This document shows positions 16,660 through 26,414 of a DNA stretch of 64,000 bases, piece by piece; position 1 is the stretch's first letter, and each line of letters starts with the position of its first letter. The position numbers and the translations under genes are program-made. Origin of the DNA: Paenibacillus sp. Soil787 (GTDB lineage: Bacteria; Bacillota; Bacilli; Paenibacillales; NBRC-103111); NCBI RefSeq assembly GCF_001429545.1, contig NZ_LMSP01000001.1:601189-665188 (forward strand), in the 5' to 3' direction. The notes under the pieces were generated by a model, which searched no databases, was not told the DNA's origin, and saw only the letters and a program-made list of their open reading frames with translations.

Positions 16660-17553
16660 ATGCCTAATTCATTTAGGGCTAAAATTGGTAATACGTTGCT
16701 TCATGTGTTCATGATTCTATTCAGTTTAGCGTTTCTCATTCCATTTCTTCTAGTCATCGCTGTCTCATTCTCCAATGAGGAATCATTGTTGAAGTATGGG
16801 TACAAGTTAATCCCTGTTGAGTTTGATCTTGAGGCATATCGCCTTATATTCGGAAAGCCACAGCAAATCCTATATGCCTATCTAACAACATCCGTTCAGG
16901 CGGTAAGTGGCATGATTTGTGGATTGATTGTCATGTCCACTTGCGCTTATGCGCTGTCTAGAAAAAGTTTCAAGCTGCGCAGAACCATTACTCTCTTTAT
17001 TTTCTTCACGATGCTGTTCGGTGGCGGATTGATTCCAAGCTATATCCTCATTACTCAGTATCTTCATATCAATAATACGATCTTTGTGTATATTCTCCCA
17101 ACGCTGGCCAATGCCTTCTATATCATTATTTTACGTACATTTTTTCAAGGCTTACCGGATGCCCTGGTTGAATCGGCCAAAATGGATGGGGCCAGTGAAT
17201 TTCGAGTTTATTGGCAAATTATTCTTCCGCTGTCTAAACCAGCTCTTGCGACTATCGCATTGTTCGTACTACTGGACAAATGGAATGATTGGTTTACATC
17301 CTTAATTTATATTCGTGATGAGAGGCTGTACACATTGCAATTTCTGTTGCAACGAATCTTAATGGAAATGGAATTCCTTAAAACTTCAATGACTTATAAC
17401 GTGAATATGGAGAATGTAAATCTGTATAAGCTGCCGTCTGAATCAATTAGATTTGCTATGGCGATCGTGGCCGCAGGACCACTTCTGATGGTATTTCCAT
17501 TTTTTCAAAAATATTTTTCAAAAGGACTTACGGTTGGAGCTGTAAAAGGGTGA
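16660..17553 (+). CDS. YtcP-type carbohydrate ABC permease
   Basis: 297-residue second permease subunit. Six predicted membrane helices are present, and the EAA motif is ESAKMDGASEFRVYW from about residue 171, followed by ILPLSKPAL. The C-terminal tail GLTVGAVKG is typical of the family. An AGGAGG-like site (TAGGAGGCGG) precedes the ATG. The gene is 35 bases after the LplB partner and forms the transport channel with it. Confidence 0.92.
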   Translation: MPNSFRAKIGNTLLHVFMILFSLAFLIPFLLVIAVSFSNEESLLKYGYKLIPVEFDLEAYRLIFGKPQQILYAYLTTSVQAVSGMICGLIVMSTCAYALSRKSFKLRRTITLFIFFTMLFGGGLIPSYILITQYLHINNTIFVYILPTLANAFYIIILRTFFQGLPDALVESAKMDGASEFRVYWQIILPLSKPALATIALFVLLDKWNDWFTSLIYIRDERLYTLQFLLQRILMEMEFLKTSMTYNVNMENVNLYKLPSESIRFAMAIVAAGPLLMVFPFFQKYFSKGLTVGAVKG

Positions 17554-17567
17554 TTACCTGTTTATAC

Positions 17568-17600
17568 CAAGTATGGACTTATAGCTAAGTTCCATACTTG
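17568..17600 (+). terminator. Intra-operon hairpin between permease and binding-protein genes
   Basis: CAAGTATGGACTTA (17568-17581) pairs with TAAGTTCCATACTTG (17586-17600), with one bulged T and a TAGC loop. No long T-run follows. It probably acts as a processing or stabilising hairpin that separates the low-level permease message from the abundant binding-protein message, or as a partial terminator. Confidence 0.55.
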
Positions 17601-17640
17601 TATAATATAATATTCGAGCAGATTATAAGGGGGATATCAA

Positions 17641-19248
17641 GTGAAAACGCTTAAAAGTGTGTTTAGTAAGACGATAATTCTTAGTATGGCTACAGCGTTA
17701 ATCGTATCTGGTTGCGGTAAAACGGATTCACCCCAAACAAGCACAAGCGCAAGCACTGATGTAAAACCTGCAGCAAAGGAAGCAGCAAAGCCGGTAACAC
17801 TGAAGTTTGTAACTTTGAGTCCAGGCAAGCAAGCAGATGCTCAAGAGGTTTGGGATGAGTTTAACAAGCGATTGGCAATGGTATTACCTAATACGAAGGT
17901 AGAATTCGTACCCGTTACTGGTGCGGAATACGCTGAAAAATGGAAGCTAATGGCAGCTTCATCAGAGCAAATTGACATTGCATGGACAGGCTATGCATTG
18001 GATTTTCCAAGTGAGGTCAACAAAGGATCTTATATCGAGTTGGATGCTTTAGTTGATAAATACGCACCTGAACTCAAGAAAGAGATTCCTGCTTGGGTAT
18101 TGGATCGCGCTCGTGTAAATGGTAAATTGTATGCGATTCCAAACTATCAGCAAGCGGTAGATAGCCGTCCAACCCTGCGTGTACCGAAAGAGTTTATTGA
18201 TAAAGGATACATCGATCCGAAAGTAGCTCAAGAAACGTTCTACAAGAATGGTCCTGTATCCAAAGAGTCTTTCGCTGTTATCGAAGGTTACCTAGAGAAA
18301 TTGAAGCAGAACAACCAATTACGCAAAGGTTTTAGCCCGAATGTACTTACGGGAATGCAACATCACAATATGTTAATCTCAGCAACCGCGCCTTTCAAAT
18401 TAGTAGGTGATTTGAAAGACCCGAAAAGCTTAAAGGTTATCAACTGGTATGACACACCGCAAGAGCAGCTGTTTATCAAAACAATGACGGATTGGTATAC
18501 TAAAGGTTACATCCGCAAAGATATGTTGAGTTTGCAAAATCAACGTCAGGATGAAGGTAAGCCGGACGGAAACATTGCTTGGTTCCATACCATGGTTGGA
18601 AGTGTTGAAGATCAATCGAAGATTGATAGCACAAGATATGGCTTCCCGATTCAGGTAATTCCAATGGAAGAGAAGTATGTCATTTCCGCATTATCCGATG
18701 CTACTAATTTAGCTGTTACTAGAACATCCAAAAACCCAGAACGCGCTATGCAGCTTATTAATTTATTAGATACTGCAAAAGGCAAAGATCTTTACAACCT
18801 TCTTGTTTGGGGCATCGAAGGTAAGCATTATAAGAAAATATCCGATAATAAAATTGAAACAATCGGTTACTCAGGCCAAGGGACTGCTGATTCTAAATAT
18901 GGCGTATCTAACTGGGCTATGGGTAATACAGCAAATAGTTTCGAAACGCAAGCTAATCCAGCTAATTTCACACAAATTTGGAAGGATACGAATGCTGGTG
19001 CAACCGTTTCTCCATTACTTGGATTTAAGCCTACTCTTGATCCAGTTAAAACAGAACTTGCACAAATTGCCGCAGTTGTTAAAGAGTATGCAGGTACAGG
19101 TAACGCGCTTGTCCTAGAATCAGGAGCAATTGCTGACTCTGATAAAAAATATGCGGAATTCATTGACAAAATGAAAAAAGCAGGTTCAGACAAAGTAATC
19201 GCTGAGCTACAAAAGCAAGTTGACGAATTCTTCAAAACAAAAAAATAA
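17641..19248 (+). CDS. LplA-like carbohydrate-binding lipoprotein of the second importer
   Basis: 535-residue extracellular solute-binding protein, starting at GTG 17641 behind AAGGGGGAT. The lipobox is VSGC with Cys25, followed by a Thr/Ser/Ala-rich linker. Features of the LplA-like group include MAASSEQIDIAWTG in the first lobe and TSKNPERAMQLINLL in the last third. It delivers an oligosaccharide to the 15656/16660 permeases. A strong terminator follows, so the downstream beta-helix protein is probably transcribed separately. The ligand cannot be deduced from the sequence. Confidence 0.9.
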   Translation: MKTLKSVFSKTIILSMATALIVSGCGKTDSPQTSTSASTDVKPAAKEAAKPVTLKFVTLSPGKQADAQEVWDEFNKRLAMVLPNTKVEFVPVTGAEYAEKWKLMAASSEQIDIAWTGYALDFPSEVNKGSYIELDALVDKYAPELKKEIPAWVLDRARVNGKLYAIPNYQQAVDSRPTLRVPKEFIDKGYIDPKVAQETFYKNGPVSKESFAVIEGYLEKLKQNNQLRKGFSPNVLTGMQHHNMLISATAPFKLVGDLKDPKSLKVINWYDTPQEQLFIKTMTDWYTKGYIRKDMLSLQNQRQDEGKPDGNIAWFHTMVGSVEDQSKIDSTRYGFPIQVIPMEEKYVISALSDATNLAVTRTSKNPERAMQLINLLDTAKGKDLYNLLVWGIEGKHYKKISDNKIETIGYSGQGTADSKYGVSNWAMGNTANSFETQANPANFTQIWKDTNAGATVSPLLGFKPTLDPVKTELAQIAAVVKEYAGTGNALVLESGAIADSDKKYAEFIDKMKKAGSDKVIAELQKQVDEFFKTKK

Positions 19249-19272
19249 TTTAAAGTAAACTTATGAAAGAAA

Positions 19273-19315
19273 GGGGTCATTGCTTGTTAACAGAGCAAGT
19301 AATGGCTCCTTTTTA
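19273..19315 (+). terminator. Terminator after the second binding-protein gene
   Basis: GGGGTCATTGCTTG (from 19273) pairs, with G-T pairs, with CAAGTAATGGCTCC, and CTTTTTATA follows. This is a typical intrinsic terminator and ends the importer operon. Confidence 0.8.
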
Positions 19316-19334
19316 TAATATGTCTACTAAATGA

Positions 19335-19348
19335 TGATAACGCTTACA
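19335..19348 (+). promoter_or_regulatory. cre-like site (CcpA) before the large beta-helix gene
   Basis: TGATAACGCTTACA is the reverse complement of TGTAAGCGTTATCA, which fits the Bacillus catabolite-responsive element consensus. It lies 25 bases before the start codon, where bound CcpA would block transcription. Glucose repression of the secreted protein is inferred. Confidence 0.6.
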
Positions 19349-19372
19349 AAGTGCTAATAGGAGGTAATGAGA

Positions 19373-22300
19373 ATGCTTCAAGCAAGTGAAACTAAGACTT
19401 ACAAATGGATGGCCCTGGTATTAGCGATGCTAATGATTTGCACACCAATTCTATCGATACCGTCAAAAACTTTTGCATCGACGGAAACAAACTTCTATGT
19501 TGATGGCACGAACGGAAACGACTCTAACAATGGTCAGTCCACATTGGCAGCTTTTAAGACGATCCAAAAAGCTGCCGATGTTGCGGTTTCTGGCGACAAA
19601 GTCAAAATTATGGCAGGTGTTTACCGTGAAACAGTCATACCTAAAAGTGATGGGGTGACGTTTCAGAACTACAATGGTGACAACGTTACTTTGTCTGGAG
19701 GTGATTTGGTCACTGGATGGACGCCCACAGCAGATGCTGGTATCTATTCGGCGCCAATGAGTTGGGATTACAATAACGGTTATGGCAATATTGTCTATTA
19801 TACGGATGCCAGTGGGAATACCACATCGTTGAGTCCGGCAAGATGGCCTAACATCCCGGACAGTAAGATGTTTGACAAGACAAAATACGCAAAATATACA
19901 TCAAATCCTAGCAGTCCTGTTGTAACAAACGGAGGAGCTAATTTACAATTTAACAGCGTTGCGGTTAGTAGCTCGTACACAGTGCCTACTACAATAGCAA
20001 ATGATTTGCAAGGGGCTTTGCTTGTTTCCTCGGTAAATAATGGATTTGTGGTGTACACCGGAAAGATTACGGGTAACACCGGAAATACCCTGCAGGTTGA
20101 GTGGCCTTACACGGCTTCCGGTTACTATCCACAAAGCGGCAATCCAGGCTTTGGTTTTTATATCACTAACTCTTATCATGCATTGATTCATGATGTGGCA
20201 AATCCGGTAAGTGGCATACCTACAGCAGTATGGTACAAGGATGTTGCGAACAAGAATTTGTATGTATCTGTACCAGGTGGAGCGGATCCAAATACTGGGA
20301 CTATTGAGGCGAAGAGCAGAGAGTATGTTTTCGACTTATCTGGTCGTACAGGTATCACCATCAGTGGAATTAATGTACGTGCTGCCGGTATCAACTTTGC
20401 GAATTCCAGCTCCAACACATTCAAGGGCGCGACCATTGAAATGGTCGATTCCACTAACCAACCTTTTGCTGCTAATACAACTTTGGGTGGTTTTGTTTCT
20501 GGCTTTACATTGGATGGCGACCACAACACCGTTCGCGATTGTGAAATTAAAAATATGTATGGATTTGGGATCATTGTCAAAGGCCATGATAACAATGTGA
20601 TTAATAATGACATTCACGATTTTAATCGTTATGGACTTTATGCCGACGGTATAAACGTTAATGGATACAATCATCTGATTAGTCATAACAGTGTGTACAA
20701 CGGAGGACGTGCTGCCATTGGCGGTTTTTTCACCAGTTCAATATTCCAGTACAATGACATACATGATTGTATGAAGATTTCCTATGACGGCGGTGTGTTT
20801 TACGTCTCAAACAGCGATTTTGGCAGCTCAGAGATCCACCACAATACCGTGCATGATACTGCGGGTGAAGGCATTTATTTCGATAATGTGTCCTTCAATG
20901 CCGCGGTTTATAACAACATCGTTTATAACGTTAGTGTGGGTTTCCTAATCAACACCCCCAATGAACGTATGATTTTGTTAAATAATACGGTATACAACTG
21001 CCCTACGAGTCTTAGCAGTTGGGGTGCTGCCTACGATGGAACAGGCTCCTTCGGAACCACGGTCGTCGGCAATATTTTTGCAGCAAATACTTACAACTCT
21101 CAGACCTCAGGTGGCGCCTTTGAACAATTTAATACTATAGGTACTACTGCAGCTCTTGCTCCTATTTTTGTAAATGCTGCTGGCAACAATTTTGCTTTGC
21201 AGAACCCGAACGACTACCGTAGTGTTGCGTTACCCGGTGTTACTGACGGATTCACTTCCGCTTACCCTGTCATGGGCGCTATTCAGCCCGGAGTGACATG
21301 GAAAGCGGGAAGCGACTTAACCAATGCTGCCAATATCAATCCAATTTTCCAGCTTCATAATATTCCTTACAAGCAATTGCTCGTAAATGGCGGTTTCCCT
21401 ACTGGTGATATGAGTGGTTGGACTACCACCGGTTCTCCTCAAATCGTAACACAAAACGGATGGGATTTTAGAACCAGCGGTTTGATAAGAAGTGGTTCTT
21501 ACGGTGTTGTCTTGAACGATGGCGATAAGATTTCCCAGACGGTAACAGGGCTGAAACCAAACACCACCTATAATGTTAGTGTTTGGGGTAAGGTAATGGG
21601 ACAACAGGTTGTGGCAAGCACCATGGATACCGCCGCTAGCACACCTGTTACGAATACGAAATACCGTTCAATGAATAGTTACATCATTCCGGGAACGACG
21701 ACTACTCTAAAATTCAATCAAATTAATTTTGGATCCTCTGCGCTGTACAACTCTGTGAACTTTGGTACAGTCGCTAATTCCAGTACCGGTACAATTAAAA
21801 TGTATATTGATAGCCCTACTACGGGTACTCTAGTTGCCACGGATGCAATGAACTTAGACACAGCACAAAATGGCCAATGGTTCTATAGAAGAGGTATACC
21901 GCTTTCTTCGGTAGTAGGGACGCATGACGTATATTTGGTATTTACTAACACCAACCCAGCGGCGGCTATTAATTGTTATTTCGGTGACTTTACATTATTT
22001 AATTCTACCCCTAATCCTGCTACGGACAGCCTTGTATTGGGAGCAAGCGGTTTTGATGTCAGTGGTACTCCAAAGACATTAAGTAAAAGTAGCATAAATG
22101 CTGGCAATAACGTTGTCGGTGCAGGAAGTCGTCCTGACAATTTTTCCTTTACAACAGGGCCAAACAGTACCAGTGCTACCATATATGCAACGAAAACAGG
22201 TGGCGGCGGATTGAGAGGTTATGTGGATGAGTTTGGTTTGTCAGAGAATAACATTCCAGCTCCTGTTTATCAATCTTTAAACGCATTTGAGGGCTTTGAA

Positions 22301-24079
22301 AACGGATTGGATAACTGGGTAGCATCAGCTGGTTCTAAATCGACCTCTACTGCAATTACGCATTCCGGCAGCAACAGCTACATCGTTAATGAAGATGTTG
22401 ATAACATCACGCAAACTTTCAATACTAGCTATAACAAAGTGGTTACGATGTGGTTTTATGACAATTTCAACAAGACGAACATGCAAACGGCAGCTTACGT
22501 AGATGATGGTGTAACGAATCGGGCTATCATGGTCAATACTCCGACTTCGACAACGAAATATTCGGTACGACTTGGTGGTGCAATTACGGCAACAACCGTA
22601 AACAGAAGCCTAGGCTGGCATGAGTTCAAGTGGGACTATACCTCTGGTACTAAACTGGATATGTATATCGATGGGATACTCATAACACCACCGACAGGCG
22701 TGACTGGCGTAACTAGTTTCAACAAGATAAGGATAGGAGATTTTTGGTCTGGAAATACAAACACCGTGTATTTTGATGATATCAATATCAAAGATGCCAA
22801 TAGTAAGCCTGTAGGCGTAAGCTCTGAATTGACGACTCCGCAAAATAGAGCTATTAGCGGCATTTTATCTGCGAGCGATGCAAACCAAGATCCACTGACT
22901 TACAGCATCGTTAGCAATGGTACGAAAGGAACGACAGTGATTACGGACCCAGCAACGGGAGCATTTACGTACACGCCAAACCCTGGTGCAATCGGTACAG
23001 ATACATTTAGCTTCATCGTAAACGATGGTTTTGTAAATTCAGATGTCTCCACAGTGACGGTTCGCATACTGGATATTACTTCTCCTGTGACGACCGATGA
23101 TGCGCAGAGCGGTTGGCATCAAGCTGCACAGACGATCCAGTTAACAGCAACGGATGTAGGTAGTGGCGTTGCTCAAACCTTCTACAGCCTAAACGGTAGT
23201 CCGTTCGCAGAAGGAAATACGGTTCAAATTGATGAAGAAGGCTTGAATGAGCTCAAGTACTACAGCATTGATACTGCAGGCAATCAGGAAACTCAGAAAT
23301 CAGTAACAATTAAAATCGATAGAACCGCACCTGTCATTAAAGCAGCAGTGACAGCGGCCGGGCCTAACGGACAGAACGGGTGGTATGTAGATGAGGTGAC
23401 CGTAAGCCTCGCAGCAGAAGATACTTTATCAGGCGTGGCCACAATTGAATACAGCGTTGATGAAGGCGTTAACTGGCAAGCTTACCAGGCACCGGTAACC
23501 ATAAATCTAGACGGCAGCTATACCATCATGTATCGATCGGTTGACAACGCGGGGAACGTGGAAACAGCACGGAACATCTCGTTCAATCTGGATGCACACA
23601 CACCGAGCATTACCATCTCTTCGCCTATTAATGGCAACAGCTACAGCGATTCCGGGGATTTAACGCTGCAATTATCCGTGACCGATGATTTATCTGGCGT
23701 GGATAACAGCAAGACAACCGTTACACTAGATGGCCAGATTGTGAAGCAATCAACAACGATTCCGCTTTATTCGTTAACGCTTGGCTCACACACGCTTACA
23801 GTAACATCGAGTGACCTAGCGGGGAATACGCAAAGTGAGACGGTAACATTCCAGACCATCACCAATATCGATTCCTTAATAGCAATGGTAACTCGCTTTA
23901 CAGGTAACAACTGGATCGATAACGGCGGAATTGCTAATAGCTTACAGAAGGAACTGGAAAAAGGTAACTTGAACAGCTTCATAAATGAAGTGCAGGCGCA
24001 AAGCGGCAAGCATATTTCAAGTGAAGCAGAAGCCTATTTGCTTAGGGATGCAAGTTTTCTACAAAATAGCCTTAAATAA
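19373..24079 (+). CDS. Secreted multi-domain beta-helix protein, probable polysaccharide-degrading enzyme
   Basis: 1568-residue exported protein. Order: signal peptide (about 1-37, cleavage near TFAS), then a DUF1565-like start (NFYVDGTNGNDSNNGQ) and a right-handed parallel beta-helix to about 620, rich in N-x-I/V rungs (NNVINNDIHDFNRYG). Next come carbohydrate-binding-like sandwiches (about 665-960), a 175-residue lamin-G-like module (about 965-1140) shared with the protein at 43377, a cadherin/Ig-like repeat (about 1143-1235), two or more OmpL47-like beta domains ending in SIDTAGNQ or SVDNAGNVE, and a helical FIMAH-like tail (about 1500-1568). No LPxTG anchor or SLH domain is seen. AGGAGG at 19359-19364 favours ATG 19373. 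The catalytic family (polysaccharide lyase or GH141-like) is not certain. Confidence 0.8.
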   Translation: MLQASETKTYKWMALVLAMLMICTPILSIPSKTFASTETNFYVDGTNGNDSNNGQSTLAAFKTIQKAADVAVSGDKVKIMAGVYRETVIPKSDGVTFQNYNGDNVTLSGGDLVTGWTPTADAGIYSAPMSWDYNNGYGNIVYYTDASGNTTSLSPARWPNIPDSKMFDKTKYAKYTSNPSSPVVTNGGANLQFNSVAVSSSYTVPTTIANDLQGALLVSSVNNGFVVYTGKITGNTGNTLQVEWPYTASGYYPQSGNPGFGFYITNSYHALIHDVANPVSGIPTAVWYKDVANKNLYVSVPGGADPNTGTIEAKSREYVFDLSGRTGITISGINVRAAGINFANSSSNTFKGATIEMVDSTNQPFAANTTLGGFVSGFTLDGDHNTVRDCEIKNMYGFGIIVKGHDNNVINNDIHDFNRYGLYADGINVNGYNHLISHNSVYNGGRAAIGGFFTSSIFQYNDIHDCMKISYDGGVFYVSNSDFGSSEIHHNTVHDTAGEGIYFDNVSFNAAVYNNIVYNVSVGFLINTPNERMILLNNTVYNCPTSLSSWGAAYDGTGSFGTTVVGNIFAANTYNSQTSGGAFEQFNTIGTTAALAPIFVNAAGNNFALQNPNDYRSVALPGVTDGFTSAYPVMGAIQPGVTWKAGSDLTNAANINPIFQLHNIPYKQLLVNGGFPTGDMSGWTTTGSPQIVTQNGWDFRTSGLIRSGSYGVVLNDGDKISQTVTGLKPNTTYNVSVWGKVMGQQVVASTMDTAASTPVTNTKYRSMNSYIIPGTTTTLKFNQINFGSSALYNSVNFGTVANSSTGTIKMYIDSPTTGTLVATDAMNLDTAQNGQWFYRRGIPLSSVVGTHDVYLVFTNTNPAAAINCYFGDFTLFNSTPNPATDSLVLGASGFDVSGTPKTLSKSSINAGNNVVGAGSRPDNFSFTTGPNSTSATIYATKTGGGGLRGYVDEFGLSENNIPAPVYQSLNAFEGFENGLDNWVASAGSKSTSTAITHSGSNSYIVNEDVDNITQTFNTSYNKVVTMWFYDNFNKTNMQTAAYVDDGVTNRAIMVNTPTSTTKYSVRLGGAITATTVNRSLGWHEFKWDYTSGTKLDMYIDGILITPPTGVTGVTSFNKIRIGDFWSGNTNTVYFDDINIKDANSKPVGVSSELTTPQNRAISGILSASDANQDPLTYSIVSNGTKGTTVITDPATGAFTYTPNPGAIGTDTFSFIVNDGFVNSDVSTVTVRILDITSPVTTDDAQSGWHQAAQTIQLTATDVGSGVAQTFYSLNGSPFAEGNTVQIDEEGLNELKYYSIDTAGNQETQKSVTIKIDRTAPVIKAAVTAAGPNGQNGWYVDEVTVSLAAEDTLSGVATIEYSVDEGVNWQAYQAPVTINLDGSYTIMYRSVDNAGNVETARNISFNLDAHTPSITISSPINGNSYSDSGDLTLQLSVTDDLSGVDNSKTTVTLDGQIVKQSTTIPLYSLTLGSHTLTVTSSDLAGNTQSETVTFQTITNIDSLIAMVTRFTGNNWIDNGGIANSLQKELEKGNLNSFINEVQAQSGKHISSEAEAYLLRDASFLQNSLK

Positions 24080-24112
24080 ATCCGTTCATAATTGAATCAC
24101 TCATGAGAATTT

Positions 24113-24137
24113 GGGCTATCCGAACTTTGGGTAGCCC
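24113..24137 (+). terminator. Hairpin after the beta-helix gene
   Basis: GGGCTATCC (24113-24121) pairs with GGGTAGCCC (24129-24137) with one G-T pair. The following CATCTCTATG is only weakly T-rich, so termination may be incomplete. Confidence 0.55.
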
Positions 24138-24178
24138 CATCTCTATGATGAATCTATGATTTTCAACATGTGCAAAAA

Positions 24179-24233
24179 AACAACAATTCAGTGCAGTTTA
24201 GGAAAACTTTGCGGTGACTTTGTAAAGTACAAT
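24179..24233 (+). promoter_or_regulatory. Promoter with AraC-type bipartite operator, copy 3
   Basis: AACAACAATTC at 24179-24189 and AGGAAAACT at 24200-24208 precede TACAAT at 24228-24233. The spacing of 49 bases is identical to the two copies beside the AraC gene at 5108-5980. It lies about 120 bases before the lyase-like gene at 24354, which is therefore likely a regulon member. Confidence 0.65.
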
Positions 24234-24353
24234 GACTAATGGAGGATCCAGCATGAAGTAGTTTCCCCATTACTTGACCATCAATATAATGGAGATAGTA
24301 CGCAAGCTCAGCAAGCTGTTTAAGATGACAGGACATATTATCGGAGGTACAGC

Positions 24354-26414
24354 ATGTTTACAGCCAACGAACTGGACTATTTAGAAAGCTTATCTGGGGT
24401 AAACCCGATTCAGCAAGACATCGACGCGTTTAAACAAAAAGGCAAGTTAGATGATCTCGAAGAAACCGGAATAACTCGTGACAAATATTTGGACTTTGCC
24501 GAAGCGCGAGTTCGTCAATTCGCCCCATTTTTAAGTGAATACGGGGGGATTCTGGATCCAAGCGATGGCAAAGAACACGAATATGCAACCGCTGCATTTG
24601 TAAAAGCCGGAGCTATTCTACTTGCCAACGATCGCAGCAAGGATCTCAAAGAACAGATTTTGCTCGCGATGGATTGGGCCAGTACCTGTTTGGGTGAGAA
24701 TAAAGTCCCTGATGACCATGCCGATTTCACTACGCACATGCTGGTTCGGGCGTATCAGCTTTTGGCGCCGATTGTAGATAAGGAGTGGAGCGATAGCTGG
24801 AAAGCGAGTTTGTCCAACGTTGAGCCTGAGGTAACGTATTGCCAAACGGTTCGAAGTTTTCCAGACATTCGTACCATCCGTAACTGGGCTACTTATGCCA
24901 TGCATGGCGAAATGATGAGGCTAAATGAAGGTTTCACGGACTCTATGGCTTTCATTGACAAGTATTTGAAACCGCAAATGCCGCGTTTTACGTGTGAAGG
25001 ACTATACCGCGATCCGAATATTCCGGTCGCCTATGATTTGGCTGCGCGTCAACAGCTTAGCGGGTTAATAGATGCCGGTTATAACGGCGAATGGAAGACA
25101 TTTCTAGAAAGGCAACTTCGCAAAGGGGCTCAAACGATGCTGTTTATGCAGTCTACCACCGGGGGGACGAGCTGCGGAGGCAGGAGTAACCAGATTATTT
25201 GGAATGAACTGACCTTTGCCAATCTGTGTGAACGGGAAGCCACGCTTTATGCCAAAGAAGGAGATCGAGAATGGGCAGGTATCTTTAAACGAGCTGCACG
25301 CAAAGCACTACAATCCATTCTGCGCTGGATAGAGGATCCCACCCAATTTCGGTTGTTGAAAAATCGGTTCGATAGCGGTCTCCGTAACGGTTGGGAGTTC
25401 TATGCCTATTATTCGACATACAGCTTGTATGCCGCTCAAATTGCTGCTTCGTGCTTTGAAAGTGCTGACGAAAGCATACGCGAGAAGGCAGCACCTTCGG
25501 ATTTGGGCGGATATGTCGTGCCGATTGAGTCCTTTAACCGGATTTATGCTACTACGGGACCTCAGCAAGGAGCTTATCATCTCGTAATGGATACTGCTGC
25601 GCAAATGGGTCATGACGCAACCGGATGGGTGAGGCTCCACAAAGCGGATTATCTGGAGGAAACGGCGCTCTCGATGGGGATAGCTGGGCTCAACGGCAAT
25701 ATTCATTTGAATTATTTTGTGGCTAAACAAATCATTCCGCGCCCCCATACGCCAGCAGCTATAGGCTTGACATGGAGGGATGCACACGGTACGTGGCACA
25801 GGTTATCTAACTATGGCAGAAGAAAGCACGAAACGTTTCATTCCTTGAATGACAACGGGACACCAACCCATCCTGAGAAGCTGCATTGGCATGCTTTGCT
25901 TGAAAGTGGGGAGGAAAATGGCGATGCACTATCTTTCAAACTACGCTACGAGTCTACGGGACTTCAGCTTATAAACGACATGGATTTGCGTTCACCGGAT
26001 GAGGATCAACACCCAGCTATTTTAAGAGCTATTGGTGATTTGATGCCGAGGACTGGCATCGAGGGTGTAGCGGCGATCACAGAATCTTATCGCATTGCAC
26101 ACGATGGCGTGACAACGGCATGGTCGGTGGAGGCTGCAGAGGATACGGAATTATCCGCAATTGGTGTAACGGTTCCGGTGCTCGTGTCTAACGGAACGGA
26201 TGAGACGGTCATCCGCGTCGAAGGTAATAAGCTTTTCGCCCATTATTCGAATGCTATCTATACGATTCAACCTGAAGTTGAATCGGATAAAGTGGAACTA
26301 GAGCTTCTTCCCGGGCTGATGCCGAATCGAAATGGCAACTATCGTCTCGCGCAATGGAGCAGCAAGGATGCTCAGAAGGAAATCAAGCTTCATTTCACAT
26401 TAGAGCAGGCTTAG
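24354..26414 (+). CDS. Uncharacterised lyase-like alpha/alpha-barrel protein
   Basis: 686-residue cytoplasmic protein with no signal peptide. The first 400 residues are helical repeats with conserved-looking polar loops (DDHADFTTHMLVRAY, IRNWATYAMHGEMMRLNEG, STTGGTSCGGRSNQIIWNE). The remainder is beta-rich (HGTWHRLSNYGRRKHETFH and later strands). This toroid plus beta-sandwich design is that of several polysaccharide lyase families and of heparinase-like proteins. I cannot assign a family with confidence; an exo-acting uronate lyase is a reasonable guess. CGGAGGT precedes the ATG. Its promoter shares the operator of the GH88 operon, so it may supply the unsaturated oligosaccharides that GH88 hydrolyses. 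Confidence 0.65.
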   Translation: MFTANELDYLESLSGVNPIQQDIDAFKQKGKLDDLEETGITRDKYLDFAEARVRQFAPFLSEYGGILDPSDGKEHEYATAAFVKAGAILLANDRSKDLKEQILLAMDWASTCLGENKVPDDHADFTTHMLVRAYQLLAPIVDKEWSDSWKASLSNVEPEVTYCQTVRSFPDIRTIRNWATYAMHGEMMRLNEGFTDSMAFIDKYLKPQMPRFTCEGLYRDPNIPVAYDLAARQQLSGLIDAGYNGEWKTFLERQLRKGAQTMLFMQSTTGGTSCGGRSNQIIWNELTFANLCEREATLYAKEGDREWAGIFKRAARKALQSILRWIEDPTQFRLLKNRFDSGLRNGWEFYAYYSTYSLYAAQIAASCFESADESIREKAAPSDLGGYVVPIESFNRIYATTGPQQGAYHLVMDTAAQMGHDATGWVRLHKADYLEETALSMGIAGLNGNIHLNYFVAKQIIPRPHTPAAIGLTWRDAHGTWHRLSNYGRRKHETFHSLNDNGTPTHPEKLHWHALLESGEENGDALSFKLRYESTGLQLINDMDLRSPDEDQHPAILRAIGDLMPRTGIEGVAAITESYRIAHDGVTTAWSVEAAEDTELSAIGVTVPVLVSNGTDETVIRVEGNKLFAHYSNAIYTIQPEVESDKVELELLPGLMPNRNGNYRLAQWSSKDAQKEIKLHFTLEQA

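Noticed and set aside
17641-17660. cre-like TGAAAACGCTTAAA at the start of the second binding-protein gene
   Set aside because: It misses the conserved C near the end of the consensus and overlaps the start codon region, where such a match arises easily.
18867-19280. 137-codon minus-strand frame opposite the binding protein
   Set aside because: Shadow of the coding strand. The real gene on the plus strand has a lipobox, a ribosome site and a terminator.
25308-25799. 163-codon minus-strand frame opposite the lyase-like gene
   Set aside because: Antisense, no ribosome site, and a composition typical of a shadow frame.
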